The notes under the pieces are model-generated. The model was not told the DNA's origin. It worked only from the letters and a program-made list of their open reading frames with translations, and searched no databases. The position numbers were made by a program, and so were the translations under genes. 64,000 nt of DNA. Origin: DATBAX01 sp963723765. Its GTDB lineage: Bacteria; Acidobacteriota; Terriglobia; Terriglobales; Acidobacteriaceae. The DNA lies in contig CAVRSD010000005.1 of the NCBI GenBank assembly GCA_963723765.1, forward strand, positions 124,001-188,000, written 5' to 3'. Shown here piece by piece: positions 9,956 to 21,794 of the stretch. Numbering within the stretch: position 1 is the stretch's first letter; every line of letters begins with the position of its first letter.

Positions 9956-10900
9956 ATGGCAATCCAAAAAACGGAGAAAATCTGGCATAACGGCAAACTG
10001 ATTCGTTGGGAAGACGCAACCATCCATGTGATGTCGCACGTGGTGCACTATGGTTCGTCGGTATTTGAGGGTGTGCGCTGCTATCAGCTGCCCACCGGCC
10101 CCGCTATTTTCCGCGCGCAGGAACACATGCAGCGCCTGCTGGATTCCGCCAAGATTTACCGCATCGACGTCGATTACACGCGTGACGAGCTCGTCGCCGC
10201 TATGGTCAATGTGGTGAAAAACAACGGCGTATCGCCGTGCTACATCCGGCCCATCATCCTGCGTGGATATGGCGAAGCCGGCGTGAACCCGTTCAATTCG
10301 CCGACAGAGGTTTACATCATCAACTATCCGTGGGGAAAATATCTCGGCACGGATGGCGAAGGAGCAGACGTTTGCGTTTCTTCGTGGACGCGGCTTGCTC
10401 CCAATACTCTTCCCGCCATGGCAAAGTCAGGCGCGAACTACATGAATTCGCAGCTGATGAAGATGGAAGCCATTGTGAACGGCTATGTCGAAGGCATCGC
10501 TCTGGACGCCAATGGTTACGTCAGCGAAGGCTCGGGCGAGAATGTGTTTGTGGTGCGTAACGGCGTGCTGCAGACGGCGCCCCTGGGCAACTCAGTACTT
10601 CCGGGAATTACCCGCAATTGTGTGCTAACCATCGCACAAGAGCTGGGGATTCCGGTGCTGGAATCGGGCGTTCCGCGCGAGATGCTGTACATCTCAGATG
10701 AAGCATTCTTCACCGGCACGGCTGCCGAAGTCACGCCGATCCGATCGGTGGACAAAATCACTGTTGGCAAGGGTGGATTGGGCCCCATCACCAAAGCTAT
10801 TCAGAAAGAGTTCTACGGAATTGTGCGTGGCGAGAAAGCCGATAAGCACGGCTGGCTGACTCCGGTGCCGGTAGGGAGCAAGCAGCCGGTTGGGGTGTAG
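9956..10900 (+). CDS. ilvE: Branched-chain amino acid aminotransferase
   Basis: 314 aa, class IV PLP-dependent aminotransferase that makes Leu, Ile and Val from their 2-oxo acids with glutamate. The start ATG follows GTAGGAGTATTC. The N-terminal WHNGKLIRWEDATIHVMSH and the SSVFEGVRCY block are typical of the ilvE group. The catalytic lysine is expected in KSGANYMNSQL (about 158). EGSGENVFVV and the phosphate-binding GTAAEVTPI are present. A TATAAT at 9926-9931 may be its -10 box, but no good -35 box sits 17 bp upstream. The gene ends 16 bp before a strong terminator, so it is probably monocistronic. Confidence 0.95.
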   Translation: MAIQKTEKIWHNGKLIRWEDATIHVMSHVVHYGSSVFEGVRCYQLPTGPAIFRAQEHMQRLLDSAKIYRIDVDYTRDELVAAMVNVVKNNGVSPCYIRPIILRGYGEAGVNPFNSPTEVYIINYPWGKYLGTDGEGADVCVSSWTRLAPNTLPAMAKSGANYMNSQLMKMEAIVNGYVEGIALDANGYVSEGSGENVFVVRNGVLQTAPLGNSVLPGITRNCVLTIAQELGIPVLESGVPREMLYISDEAFFTGTAAEVTPIRSVDKITVGKGGLGPITKAIQKEFYGIVRGEKADKHGWLTPVPVGSKQPVGV

Positions 10901-10915
10901 AAAACCTACTAGGTT

Positions 10916-10948
10916 GAAAAAGGCCGCCTTCTCTGGCGGCCTTTTTAT
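10916..10948 (+). terminator. Rho-independent terminator of ilvE
   Basis: AGGCCGCC-TTCTCT-GGCGGCCT is an 8-bp GC-rich stem followed by TTTTT (10942-10946) and preceded by a run of A. It starts 16 bp after the ilvE stop. Confidence 0.9.
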
Positions 10949-11070
10949 TTGCCGCCCAGTACGCAATCCTAAGACATTGGCCAGACGGCCCGAAACACCG
11001 TTACTTAGGTCATCTTGGGCGAAGTACCTTTTCGGTTCATCATACTGACTGGTCTACCGGGAAGGGTCGA

Positions 11071-12196
11071 ATGAATATTGATGATCTGCTTCGCATCGCG
11101 ATGGAGCGCCGCGCATCTGACTTGCACCTTAAGGTCGGGAACTATCCACATCTCCGCATCGATGGCGAACTGACTCCGCTTACCGACCAACCTCGCATCA
11201 GCGCCGAGGACATGCTTACCATGGCCTTCAGCATGATGTCGGCCCGGCAGAAACAAAAATTCAAAGAGAGCACGGAAATTGACATGGCCTACGGCGTCGC
11301 CGGATTGGGCCGCTTCCGTGTGAACGTATTCCAGCAACGTGGCAACGTGGGATTAGTCCTGCGTATGATTCCCACCAAAATTCGCGCGCTTGATGAATTG
11401 TATTTACCAAAGATCGTCGAACAGGTCTGCGACATGCCGCGCGGATTGATTCTGGTGACCGGCGTGACCGGTTCCGGTAAATCGACAACTCTGGCGGCGA
11501 TGGTCGATCGCATCAACTCCACCCGCGCCGAGCACATTATTACGATTGAAGATCCCATCGAATTTCTGCATCGTGACAAAAAAGGTTACGTTAACCAGCG
11601 AGAAATTGAAGTGGATACGCCGTCATTTTCAGCAGCCCTGCGCGCTTCTCTGCGTCAAGATCCCGACGTCATTCTGGTCGGCGAAATGCGTGACATGGAA
11701 ACCATCGGCACCGCCCTGCACGCAGCCGAAACCGGTCACATGGTGTTCTCGACTTTGCATACCCTGGACGCGGTGGAAACCATCAACCGTATCATCGCGG
11801 TCTTTCCACCACCGGAGCAGAAACAGATTCGCTTGCAGCTTGCTGCCGTGCTTGCGCGCGGTGATTAGCCAACGCCTCGTTCGTCGCTGCGATGGTGATG
11901 GCCGAGTGCCTGCTGTCGAAGTCATGATCAACACTGCGTACATCCGCGAATGTATTCTGGTCCCCGAAAAAACGCGGGCTGTCCGCGATGCGATTGCCGC
12001 CGGCACTTCGCAATACGGCATGCAGACGTTCGATCAATCGCTGTGGGACTTGTTCCAGGCCGGTCTCGTAAACTACGAAACCGCACTGGAAAGCGCCTCG
12101 AATGCTGACGACTTCAAGTTGCGCATGTCGGGCATTTCGTCCACCAGCGACATTTCGAAAAACTCCATGCAACAGGCAGGCTTCGGCGGACGCTAG
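11071..12196 (+). CDS. pilT: Type IV pilus retraction ATPase PilT, one frameshift
   Basis: About 374 aa when two frames are joined. Frame one (11071-11868) has the PAS-like N-terminal domain (ASDLHLKVGNYPHLRIDGEL), Walker A GVTGSGKSTT (about 132-141), the Asp box ITIEDPIEF, Walker B DVILVGEMRD and the His box HMVFSTLHT. Frame two resumes at VISQRLVRR and runs through AVEVMINTAYIRE and AVRDAIAAG to DQSLWDLFQAG. The switch is at 11852-11853, where CTTGCG should be CTGCG (A-V-L-R-A-V-I-S-Q-R-L). PilT is a cytoplasmic hexamer that pulls in pili. PilT proteins normally carry an AIRNLIRE motif; here the equivalent reads AVRDAIAAG, so assignment to a PilT-like paralogue (PilU-type) is possible. Confidence 0.88.
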
Positions 12197-12380
12197 GATC
12201 GATGTGGCGCGGACGCCCTCGTCCGTGAGACGGCCAAAATTTTCGTTGCTTTGCAGGGCTGCCGAACAGCCTCCCCCCATTGTCATTTCGAGCAACGCGA
12301 GAAGTCTGCTCCGATCTACTCCCAACCCTCTGTCATCCTGAGCGGAGTGAGTGTTTCGCGAAGCGAAGCAGTCACGGAGT

Positions 12381-12428
12381 CGAAGGACCCCTATTCCCAC
12401 AACGCCTGCCTGCGCTAGGGGTCCTTCG
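12381..12428. repeat. 13-bp-arm inverted repeat in intergenic spacer
   Basis: CGAAGGACCCCTA (12381-12393) and its perfect reverse complement (12416-12428) form a stem. The surrounding 12197-12539 spacer (343 bp, no gene) begins the repeat with TGTCATCCTGAGCGGAGTG, a sequence style common to acidobacterial intergenic repeats and related to the copies at 55366 and 58167. Confidence 0.65.
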
Positions 12429-12539
12429 GCTGCAAGGAAACTTCGTACCTCAGTTTCCTCTCCGCTCAAAATGGCCGGATTTTGAGAGTGCTTATCCAAC
12501 CATGCTTTTCCTTCCCACTTGCGCTATCGTTAGGCTGTA

Positions 12540-13073
12540 ATGCCTTTTCCGCGTCCCAAACAAACTGATTCCGAAGATGTACTCTACGAGTATGCCGTTG
12601 GCGCTCTGAGCCGACGCATGCGTTCGGTTGCCGAGTTGAAGCGTCTGTTGCGACCTCGAGTCGATTCAGAAACCGAGTACGGAAAAACCTTAGTGGAACT
12701 GGTGATCCGCAAGCTCAAAGATCAGGGATATCTAAACGATGCCCGATACGCCACCGTCTATTCCTCGTATCGCAAAGAAAACGAAAAGTTCGGACGCCGG
12801 CGTGTGATCACCGATCTCAAGATCAAGGGCGTACACGGCGATGTAATCGAGACGGCTGTGGGTTCTGTCTATAACGAAGTTGACGATGAGAAACAGGCCC
12901 GGGAATATGTAAGCCGCAAGCGTCTGAAGAAACCGCAAGACAAGAAGGAGACCGCCCGGATTTTCCGCCATCTCATGCGCGCAGGCTTTGCCTCGAAGAC
13001 TATTTTCAAAATCCTGAAAACCTGGGATGTTGACGACGAAACTCTTACCGCGCTGGAGAGCGAAATTGAGTAA
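12540..13073 (+). CDS. recX: RecA regulator RecX
   Basis: 177 aa, all-helical RecX family, which blocks RecA filament growth. Conserved landmarks are YAVGALSRRMRSVAELKRLL near the N-terminus, KDQGYLNDARYA in the middle, and FGRRRVITDLKIKGV. The C-terminal repeat (IFRHLMRAGFASKTIFKILK) carries the third helical module. Family members are usually 150-270 aa. recA is not in this window; the gene stands alone after a 343-bp spacer. Confidence 0.9.
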   Translation: MPFPRPKQTDSEDVLYEYAVGALSRRMRSVAELKRLLRPRVDSETEYGKTLVELVIRKLKDQGYLNDARYATVYSSYRKENEKFGRRRVITDLKIKGVHGDVIETAVGSVYNEVDDEKQAREYVSRKRLKKPQDKKETARIFRHLMRAGFASKTIFKILKTWDVDDETLTALESEIE

Positions 13074-13182
13074 AAGCTCGAACGACGCCGTGTACCCTGT
13101 CGTTCACCTCAAATTCGTTGCGTTCTGCGGCTAAAATGCCGCATACTCTTCAAACCACCCCAATCAAACAAACGGAGGCAAT

Positions 13183-13573
13183 ATGAAATCTAAGTTAGCG
13201 GCAATTCTTGCCGCTGCGTTACTCAGCACCGCAAGTGTGGCGTTCTCTCAGGATGCGACGCAAGACGTTGACAAGGCGGCAAAAGACACCGGGCACGCCA
13301 CCAAGAGTAGCTGCCAAAGACACAGGCAAAGGCACGGAAAAAGCGGCCGACAAAACCGGCAGTATGACTAAGCATGTGGCAAAAAAGACTGGTCACGCCA
13401 CCAAAGTAGCTGCCAAAGACACGGCGAAAGGCACCGAAAAAGCAGCCGACAAAACCGGTGACGCGACCAAGGATGCGGCAAAAGATACCGGACATGCTAC
13501 TAAAGTAGCTGCCAAGGATACTGGCAAAGGGATCAAGAAAGCAGCCGACAAAACTGCCGACGCTGTGAAGTAA
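13183..13573 (+). CDS. Exported Lys/Ala repeat protein, one frameshift
   Basis: About 129 aa when two frames are joined. The signal peptide (about 1-22, ending AFS) is followed by tandem copies of a unit like GHATKVAAKDTGKGTEKAAD(KTG), at least four imperfect copies. The first unit reads CCAAGAGTAGCTGCC (13301-13315) where the next copy (13400-13414) has CCAAAGTAGCTGCC; removing the G at 13305 restores the frame. This internal comparison is the clearest evidence in the window that an extra base is present. Composition (Lys, Ala, Thr, Asp, no Cys or Trp) resembles LEA-like or histone-H1-like repeats, so a stress or DNA/cell-wall binding role can be guessed but not shown. The ATG at 13183 has GGAGG upstream. 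Confidence 0.75.
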
Positions 13574-13688
13574 GCAAATCTCTTCAAAGACGAACCGCAG
13601 AGTGCACCGAGGCCGCAGAATTCTGAGACGAAAGATCTCATCCGCGGCCCCTGTGGCCTCTGCGTTTTTAATTTAGAATTGATTTTCC

Positions 13689-16617
<2,929 letters not shown>

Positions 16618-16649
16618 TCACCGCTCTAAATAACTGGGCTGGAGTTGCC

Positions 16650-17013
16650 ATGGAAAAGCGCGTTCGATTCCTCAAGCATCAAGGCCAGCCGATCATGCTG
16701 ATTGACATCAGCCATTGCACGCCGGCGGAGATCATGATCGTGGCAGACGAAGTGCAGCGCCGCGTGGCCGAGCATCCTCATCATTCCCTGCTTACACTGG
16801 CCGATTTCACCGAACGCGCAAGTGGATAAGGCCGTAGCGATGCGTATCAAAGAGTTGCTGGTCTTTGATCGTCCTTATGTGAAGCGTTCGGCTTGGATAG
16901 GAACGGAAAGCCTGCCGCATGTATTCTACGAAAATTTCAAAAGCTTCTCGCAGCGGGATTTCCCTGCGTTCAAGACGCGGGAAGAGGCGATGGATTGGCT
17001 GGTGAAGGAGTAA
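16650..17013 (+). CDS. SpoIIAA/STAS-like small protein, one frameshift
   Basis: About 120 aa when two frames are joined. The first frame (MEKRVRFLKHQGQPIMLIDI ... DFTERA) continues in the second (VDKAVAMRIKELLVFDRPYV ... EEAMDWLVKE). The break is an extra A at 16820-16821. The alternating strand-helix pattern, the STAS-like TPAEIMIVADEV helix and the final helix EAMDWLV fit the SpoIIAA-like fold, but assignment is by pattern only. It starts 33 bp after alaS and could be cotranscribed with it. Confidence 0.55.
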
Positions 17014-17021
17014 GTGGAAGA

Positions 17022-17039
17022 GCGGCGCTTCAGCGCCGC
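17022..17039. repeat. REP-like hairpin GCGGCGCT/AGCGCCGC
   Basis: A perfect 8-bp stem with a 2-nt loop sits 8 bp past the stop of the SpoIIAA-like gene. It has no T tract. A second, weaker stem (GGCCTGAAGGGCC) lies about 30 bp on. Confidence 0.5.
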
Positions 17040-17118
17040 GTAAATCGCTCGATGATTCAAACGCCGGCCTGAAGGGCCAGCTCTTTCGCGGTACTTTCCA
17101 GGGGCTGATAGTCTCGAA

Positions 17119-18249
17119 CTAACTTCGCCACTTCAGCGTAACCGGCCCCTGCATCGGATGTTTCATCTCCACGCCTGTACGTTTCGATTCCAGATACGCA
17201 GACTTCAGCTGGAAATACCATTTAGCGGGACGATCGGCATCGTCGATCAACATTAGATGTGGATTGTTTTTTAAGCCCTCTGCCTGATCTTCCATGGTTT
17301 GCCGGTCCTGCTCGACAAATTTTGCAAAGACAAACTTCAGCAATTCCGGCGCAAGCGGAAACCAGCGGAACAGGTTCCAGCAGGCAACCACATCAATCCG
17401 GCAACGGTTGCGGGTAATGGGCGTAACCGTGGTTAGCGAAGAAAACCAGTACTTGCCTGCCCGAATGGTTTCGAGACGCAGGTTGGGCAAGACAAAATCA
17501 ATGGTCGTGGTGATGGAATCGGCGTCGGCGTAGAGGCGCAGCAGTTTGTAAGGCGCGCTGTTGGAGCTGGGGGTGTGTGCGCCCATGCGGAAGCCGTTGG
17601 GAATGGGCTCAAAATTTTTATGCTTCTCGTGAATGCTGTGTTGACTGCGCCACCACCAGGCTTGATGAACGAACGGCCCATGCGCGGGGTCCATAAGGCC
17701 GATGATGCCGTGGTCGACGGTGACGGGCATGTCGGCGGTCAGGTGCGCAATCTTGTATTTGTCACTGAATTTTGGCACCTGTGGCACGGGGATAGGCGGC
17801 TCGGCGCCTTTCGTGAAACCCGCACCCGCGGGCTTCGGTTCGGGAATAAAAACCCAGATGTAATCGTCGTGTTCTTCGCAGGCGTAGGCGCCGGCGTAGA
17901 TGCGATCGACTTTCAGCTTCTGACCTGCCGTGAGCGAAGGAATCAACTGGCACTGGCCGGCGTGTGCCTCAAACTTCCAACCATGATAGCTGCACTCGAC
18001 ATTCTGTCCGTCGAACCGACCGCAGGAAAGCGGCATGCCGCGGTGCGGACAAGCATCGTGCAAAGCAAAAGGACGCCCTTGCGCATCCCGTCCAAGAACC
18101 AGGGGGGCTTCCAGCAGCATGGCCTTGTGCAGCCGATTGCGGGTGACTTGCGTGCTGGGCAAAGCCCGATACCAGAAGCCAAACAGCATCAGGGAGTCTG
18201 GGATCTCGCGCTGCAGCGATTCGGTAGCGGGAATTGTCAGCTCGCTCAT
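17119..18249 (-). CDS. Rieske non-heme iron oxygenase, PaO-like
   Basis: 376 aa. The N-terminal Rieske [2Fe-2S] domain has CPHRG and CSYHGW (ligands C-x-H and C-x-x-H, about 65-90). The catalytic domain carries TVDHGIIGLMDPAHGPFVH, giving the D...H...H iron facial triad. The overall pattern and the DPAH...H spacing resemble the pheophorbide a oxygenase / chlorophyll-related subgroup rather than benzoate- or naphthalene-type alpha subunits. It stands alone: no ferredoxin reductase follows. The substrate is unknown, but an aromatic or tetrapyrrole/steroid compound is plausible. It runs leftward, away from the glnK gene. Confidence 0.82.
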   Translation of the reverse strand: MSELTIPATESLQREIPDSLMLFGFWYRALPSTQVTRNRLHKAMLLEAPLVLGRDAQGRPFALHDACPHRGMPLSCGRFDGQNVECSYHGWKFEAHAGQCQLIPSLTAGQKLKVDRIYAGAYACEEHDDYIWVFIPEPKPAGAGFTKGAEPPIPVPQVPKFSDKYKIAHLTADMPVTVDHGIIGLMDPAHGPFVHQAWWWRSQHSIHEKHKNFEPIPNGFRMGAHTPSSNSAPYKLLRLYADADSITTTIDFVLPNLRLETIRAGKYWFSSLTTVTPITRNRCRIDVVACWNLFRWFPLAPELLKFVFAKFVEQDRQTMEDQAEGLKNNPHLMLIDDADRPAKWYFQLKSAYLESKRTGVEMKHPMQGPVTLKWRS

Positions 18250-18310
18250 GAGGAATGAAAATCAGCGTAACACAGCGTGAGAATCACGGATCGTTTCCGA
18301 ATTAAGATCG

Positions 18311-18329
18311 GACAGCCGCGGCGGCTGTC
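18311..18329. repeat. REP-like hairpin GACAGCCGC-G-GCGGCTGTC
   Basis: A perfect 9-bp stem with one base between the arms, in the spacer between the Rieske gene start and the end of glnK. No T tract follows. Confidence 0.5.
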
Positions 18330-18349
18330 GCTACGTGAGTCGTGCCAGA

Positions 18350-18688
18350 TTACAAAGCGGCGTCGCCGCGCTCCTGATTGCGGATGCGAATGGCTTGATC
18401 GATCTTGGAGAGGAAGATTTTGCCGTCGCCGATCTTGCCGGTGGCGGCGATCTTGATGATGGCTTCGACCGTTGCGTCGACCAGGTTGTCGGCGATGACC
18501 AGCTCAATCTTGATCTTTGGCAACAGATCGACACTGTATTCACGTCCGCGATACACCTCGGTGTGGCCTTTTTGCCGCCCGTGGCCGCGCACGTCTAAAA
18601 TCGTCATGCCCTGCACGCCCAGTTCGGTCAACATCTCTTTGACCGCCTCGAACTTGGAAGGCTGAATAATCGCTTCAATTTTGGTCAT
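18350..18688 (-). CDS. glnK: Nitrogen regulatory PII protein
   Basis: 112 aa, GlnB/GlnK family, from the ATG at 18688 (MTKIEAIIQPSKFEAVKEML); 28 upstream in-frame residues are not part of the family. The T-loop GRQKGHTEVYRGREYSVD contains the tyrosine expected to be uridylylated. The trimer senses ATP/ADP and 2-oxoglutarate and, as GlnK, blocks the ammonium channel. It is divergent from the amt cluster, which favours the name glnK over glnB, but the paralogue cannot be settled from sequence alone. Confidence 0.88.
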   Translation of the reverse strand: MTKIEAIIQPSKFEAVKEMLTELGVQGMTILDVRGHGRQKGHTEVYRGREYSVDLLPKIKIELVIADNLVDATVEAIIKIAATGKIGDGKIFLSKIDQAIRIRNQERGDAAL

Positions 18689-18805
18689 GCCCGTAATTAT
18701 CCTCGAAATGCCGCGCCTGCATCGTAAGGGGAAAATTCGAATTCGGCAAAGCATAAATTTTCTATTGCGCAAATAAGGGATTTGTATTGTGATGTTCCAT
18801 CCTAA

Positions 18806-18830
18806 GGCAAGCTCGCTGTCGACGCTTGCC
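18806..18830. promoter_or_regulatory. Inverted repeat in glnK-amt divergent region
   Basis: GGCAAGC (18806-18812) and GCTTGCC (18824-18830) form arms separated by 11 bp, 23 bp upstream of the small membrane gene. It could be an operator for both divergent units, or a leader hairpin. No convincing sigma-54 TGGC-N8-TTGC site was found by eye. Confidence 0.3.
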
Positions 18831-18852
18831 AGCTTGGCCGGAGTCCCATTCC

Positions 18853-19032
18853 ATGAAATTTACAGGCTTTCTGTTGTTGCTGGCGGGCTGGGGGCTTGTT
18901 CTCTCCGCACTTGTGCTTCTTCGGTCGCTACCGTCGCAAACTGGGTTTGTGCTGGCGGGAATCGCGGTGGAAGCTCTGGGGCTGGGGATGGTTGCCCGCG
19001 TTAACTCGATCCTGCCAGAGGATCAAGGATAA
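18853..19032 (+). CDS. Small membrane protein coupled to amt
   Basis: 59 aa from the ATG at 18853 (MKFTGFLLLLAGWGLVLSAL). Two hydrophobic stretches (about 4-22 and 30-48) suggest a two-helix membrane protein with a short polar tail (NSILPEDQG). Its stop TAA overlaps the amt start codon (TAATG), which points to translational coupling. I do not recognise the family. Because Amt and this peptide are coupled, an accessory or assembly role for the channel is a reasonable guess. Confidence 0.6.
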   Translation: MKFTGFLLLLAGWGLVLSALVLLRSLPSQTGFVLAGIAVEALGLGMVARVNSILPEDQG

Positions 19033-20333
19033 TGCCTTTGCCCGCTCCCATACTTTCGGAGACCTCAGTGGCATCGTGCATTCTCTGCATTTTCCTGGTT
19101 CCCTTCTCCTTGGCCGGTCTGGCGCTGATTAATACCGGTCTGGGCCGCTCCCGCAGTTCAGCTCACGCCATGATGGCTTCTCTGAGCGTGATTGCAGTGG
19201 CAGCCATTGCCTATTTCATTTGCGGGTTCTCGTGGCAGGGATTTATTGGTCTCCCGGCGCATTCTTTGATGGTAGGTGGCAAGGCATGGAGCTGGATCGC
19301 GGCCGAGCCGATGTTCATGGGCGGATTGGAATTCAACGGTTCTGCCGCTTCGCTCGCAGCGTGGCTGCAAATCCTTAGCGTTGGATTGGCTGCGCTGATT
19401 CCGCTGGGCGCGGGTGCTGACCGCTGGCGGCTGAGCGCATGTTGTGCTTCGACCGCGCTGTTGGCGGGCTGGACTTATCCGCTATTCGCACACTGGGTCT
19501 GGGGTGGAGGTTGGCTGGCACAACTCGGCGTGAATTATGGCCTGGGTCACGGATTCGTCGACGCCGGAGGCTCAAGCTCGATTCATGTCGTCGGTGGGTT
19601 GACTGCGTTATCGATTGCATGGATTCTGGGCCCACGGCGGGGCAAGTATTCGTCGAATGGCATGCCGGCCGCCATCCCCGGTCACAACAGCGTATTTGTG
19701 TTGTTTGGTTGCTTGCTGGCGTGGGTGGGGTGGTTGGGGCTCAATTCTGCCGGGGCCATTTTGTTTGCCGGAGCAGAAACCGGACGGATCGTGCTGGTCG
19801 GAGTGAACACAACGCTGGCCGCCGTTTCGGCTGGCTTGACGGCAGCCGTCGTCACTCGCACGCGATTCGGGAAGCCAGACGCCTCGCTTACCGCGAATGG
19901 ATGGGTTGGTGGGCTGGTGGCCAGCAGCGCAGGATGCGCGTTTTTTAAACCGGCGGCGGCGGTGATTGTCGGAATAGTCGCCGGGGCTTTAGTCACCCTG
20001 GCGGTGGAACGGTTCGAATTCAATTTGAAAGTGGATGATCCGGGAGGCGCGATTTCCGTCCATGCGCTGGGCGGGATTTGGGGAGTACTGGCGCTCGGGC
20101 TATTCGCAGAGTTCTCTGGCCAAGCGGGACAGTTTCTCGCACAGCTGATTGGAATCGCCACCCTGATTGGGTTTGTTCTTCCTCTGACTTACGGCTTGAA
20201 CTGGCTTCTGAATCGGTTCTATCCACAGCGCGTCTCGGCGGACGGCGAGCGACAAGGAATGGATTTGCATGAGTTGGGAGCAGACGCCTATCCAGAGTCC
20301 GTCACGCATACTGAGGAGTACATCCAGCACTAG
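19032..20333 (+). CDS. amt: Ammonium transporter
   Basis: 433 aa, about 11 membrane helices. Family features seen are FVDAGGSSSIHVVGG (the Asp and the first pore His) and DDPGGAISVHALGGIWG (the twin His), both near the expected spacing. These lie at about residues 177 and 345. The trimeric channel takes up NH4+/NH3. It is divergent from glnK and coupled to the 59-aa gene upstream by overlapping stop and start codons. The arrangement is the usual glnK-amt nitrogen-scavenging unit with the order changed to divergent. Confidence 0.92.
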   Translation: MPLPAPILSETSVASCILCIFLVPFSLAGLALINTGLGRSRSSAHAMMASLSVIAVAAIAYFICGFSWQGFIGLPAHSLMVGGKAWSWIAAEPMFMGGLEFNGSAASLAAWLQILSVGLAALIPLGAGADRWRLSACCASTALLAGWTYPLFAHWVWGGGWLAQLGVNYGLGHGFVDAGGSSSIHVVGGLTALSIAWILGPRRGKYSSNGMPAAIPGHNSVFVLFGCLLAWVGWLGLNSAGAILFAGAETGRIVLVGVNTTLAAVSAGLTAAVVTRTRFGKPDASLTANGWVGGLVASSAGCAFFKPAAAVIVGIVAGALVTLAVERFEFNLKVDDPGGAISVHALGGIWGVLALGLFAEFSGQAGQFLAQLIGIATLIGFVLPLTYGLNWLLNRFYPQRVSADGERQGMDLHELGADAYPESVTHTEEYIQH

Positions 20334-20352
20334 CTTCTTGTACTCATGGCCG

Positions 20353-21319
20353 TCAGTGCCGCGCCACCCAAAGCAGCAAACCGAAAACCACGACCGGAAT
20401 CAGCGCCAACATTACGTAGAAAAGAATCCTTCTGGCCACCGGCTCCCGGCGTTTCCTCCAGTCGCGCAACTCGGGACGGTCCTCCACCCCGACCTGATCG
20501 GGATGTCGCAGATCCAGGATCATTTCGTGGGCATTGGGATAACGCTTGTTGGGATCGCGTTCCAGCGCGCGATAAATGATTTCCTGTAATTGCGGAGAAA
20601 TTTCGGGGTCGATTTCTCGCGGCGGCATCGGGTTATTCAAGAGCCGGTCATTCATGATGATGAACGCGTTGGCCCCAGTAAACGGCACTTTGCCGGTCAG
20701 CATTTCATAGAGCATGACGCCCAACGCGTAGATGTCACTGCGTCCGTCGCCACGTTTGCCCTTCACCTGCTCGGGAGAGATGTAATCGGGAGTTCCCATG
20801 GTCTGGGAGAACTTGGCAAAAGTCAGACGCCGCGAGCCGACGTTGGCTGCGATACCGAAGTCAATCAACTTGATGCGGTCCTCGGCGTCGATCATGATGT
20901 TTTCCGGCTTTAAATCGCGATGGACGACGCCATGGGTGTGAATGTACTCGAGGGCCTCGGCAATACCCAAAGCGATTTTTACGCGCGCGTTCGGGAGGGA
21001 GCTTTCCGGTTTCATTGAGAACCTGACGCAGCAGGCGGCCTTCGACCCACTCCATGACCATGTAAAACTGGCTGTTGTCGCCGTCAGTGAGAACTTTCAT
21101 TACGCCGGGGTGGTCGAGTTTTCTGCCGATCTCTTGTTCACGCTGAAAGCGATCGAAGAAAACGGGATCACCCTCCATCTCAGGATGCGGGACCTTGATG
21201 GCAACGGGCAGACCGGAGCGCAAATCGGTGGCACGAAAAATCGAGGCCATCCCGCTTCGGGCGGCTACGCCGTCGATGCGGTAGTGGTCGAGTTCTTCGC
21301 CCGCGTGGAGAGTGGTCAT
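20353..21319 (-). CDS. Membrane Ser/Thr protein kinase, one frameshift
   Basis: About 321 aa when two frames are joined. The N-terminal frame (from 21319) has the glycine-rich and lysine regions (LPVAIKVPHPE) and ends near GKLPPERA. The second frame resumes at VKIALGIAEALEYIHTHG and has the catalytic HRDLKPENI, DFGIA and SPEQV. The break lies within 20981-20989 (ACGCGCGCGT); removing one base joins E-R-A-V-K-I-A-L-G. A single C-terminal membrane segment (about 298-316) leaves nothing outside. Next leftward-reading genes are an EmrE-like protein and a PP2C phosphatase, a natural kinase/phosphatase pair. Confidence 0.85.
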
Positions 21320-21347
21320 CTATTGGAATTACGATCTGCGTCGAATG

Positions 21348-21722
21348 TCACGAGATTCGCCCCCAGCCTATGATTGCGCCGCCCACGAGAATGAAGGAAC
21401 CACCCAGGAGAATGCGTGGAGTAGGGGCTTCACTAAAACGCAACCATGCCACTATTTGGGCCACGAGAAAGAAGAAGGCGATGTAAACTCCCAGCAATTT
21501 TCCAAAGTTCCATCGCGGAAGATTCACCATCACCCCGTACAGAACCAACGCTGCGGCCCCAATGATGAAAGGCAGAATCCTCGCGAGTCCGGTCGCGCGA
21601 TGTAATCCTGACTGAAAAAAAGAGTCCCCAAGTACTTCCAAAATGGCCGCCAACAATAGGAAGAGAAACGCTCCGCCGGTGCTGGATGTTAACCCGTTCA
21701 AGACAGAATTCATACGCCTCAA
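21348..21722 (-). CDS. Small four-helix membrane protein, EmrE/DMT-like
   Basis: 124 aa with four hydrophobic stretches (about 18-38, 46-66, 74-94 and 102-122). The size and helix count fit small multidrug resistance or DMT half-transporters, but I see no conserved membrane Glu14 equivalent except the E in LAAILEVLGDSFF, so the assignment is tentative. It sits 28 bp upstream of the kinase and 72 bp from the phosphatase, all in the same direction. Confidence 0.6.
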   Translation of the reverse strand: MRRMNSVLNGLTSSTGGAFLFLLLAAILEVLGDSFFQSGLHRATGLARILPFIIGAAALVLYGVMVNLPRWNFGKLLGVYIAFFFLVAQIVAWLRFSEAPTPRILLGGSFILVGGAIIGWGRIS

Positions 21723-21794
21723 TCATGCCAGAATATCCAGCCGCGAAACATAAAGAATCCATAAAATCATCAAAGCGTTACCCATGCAACGCAA

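Noticed and set aside
18689..18852. Sigma-54 promoter for glnK or amt
   Set aside because: No GG-N10-GC pair with the expected TGGCAC...TTGC context was found by eye.
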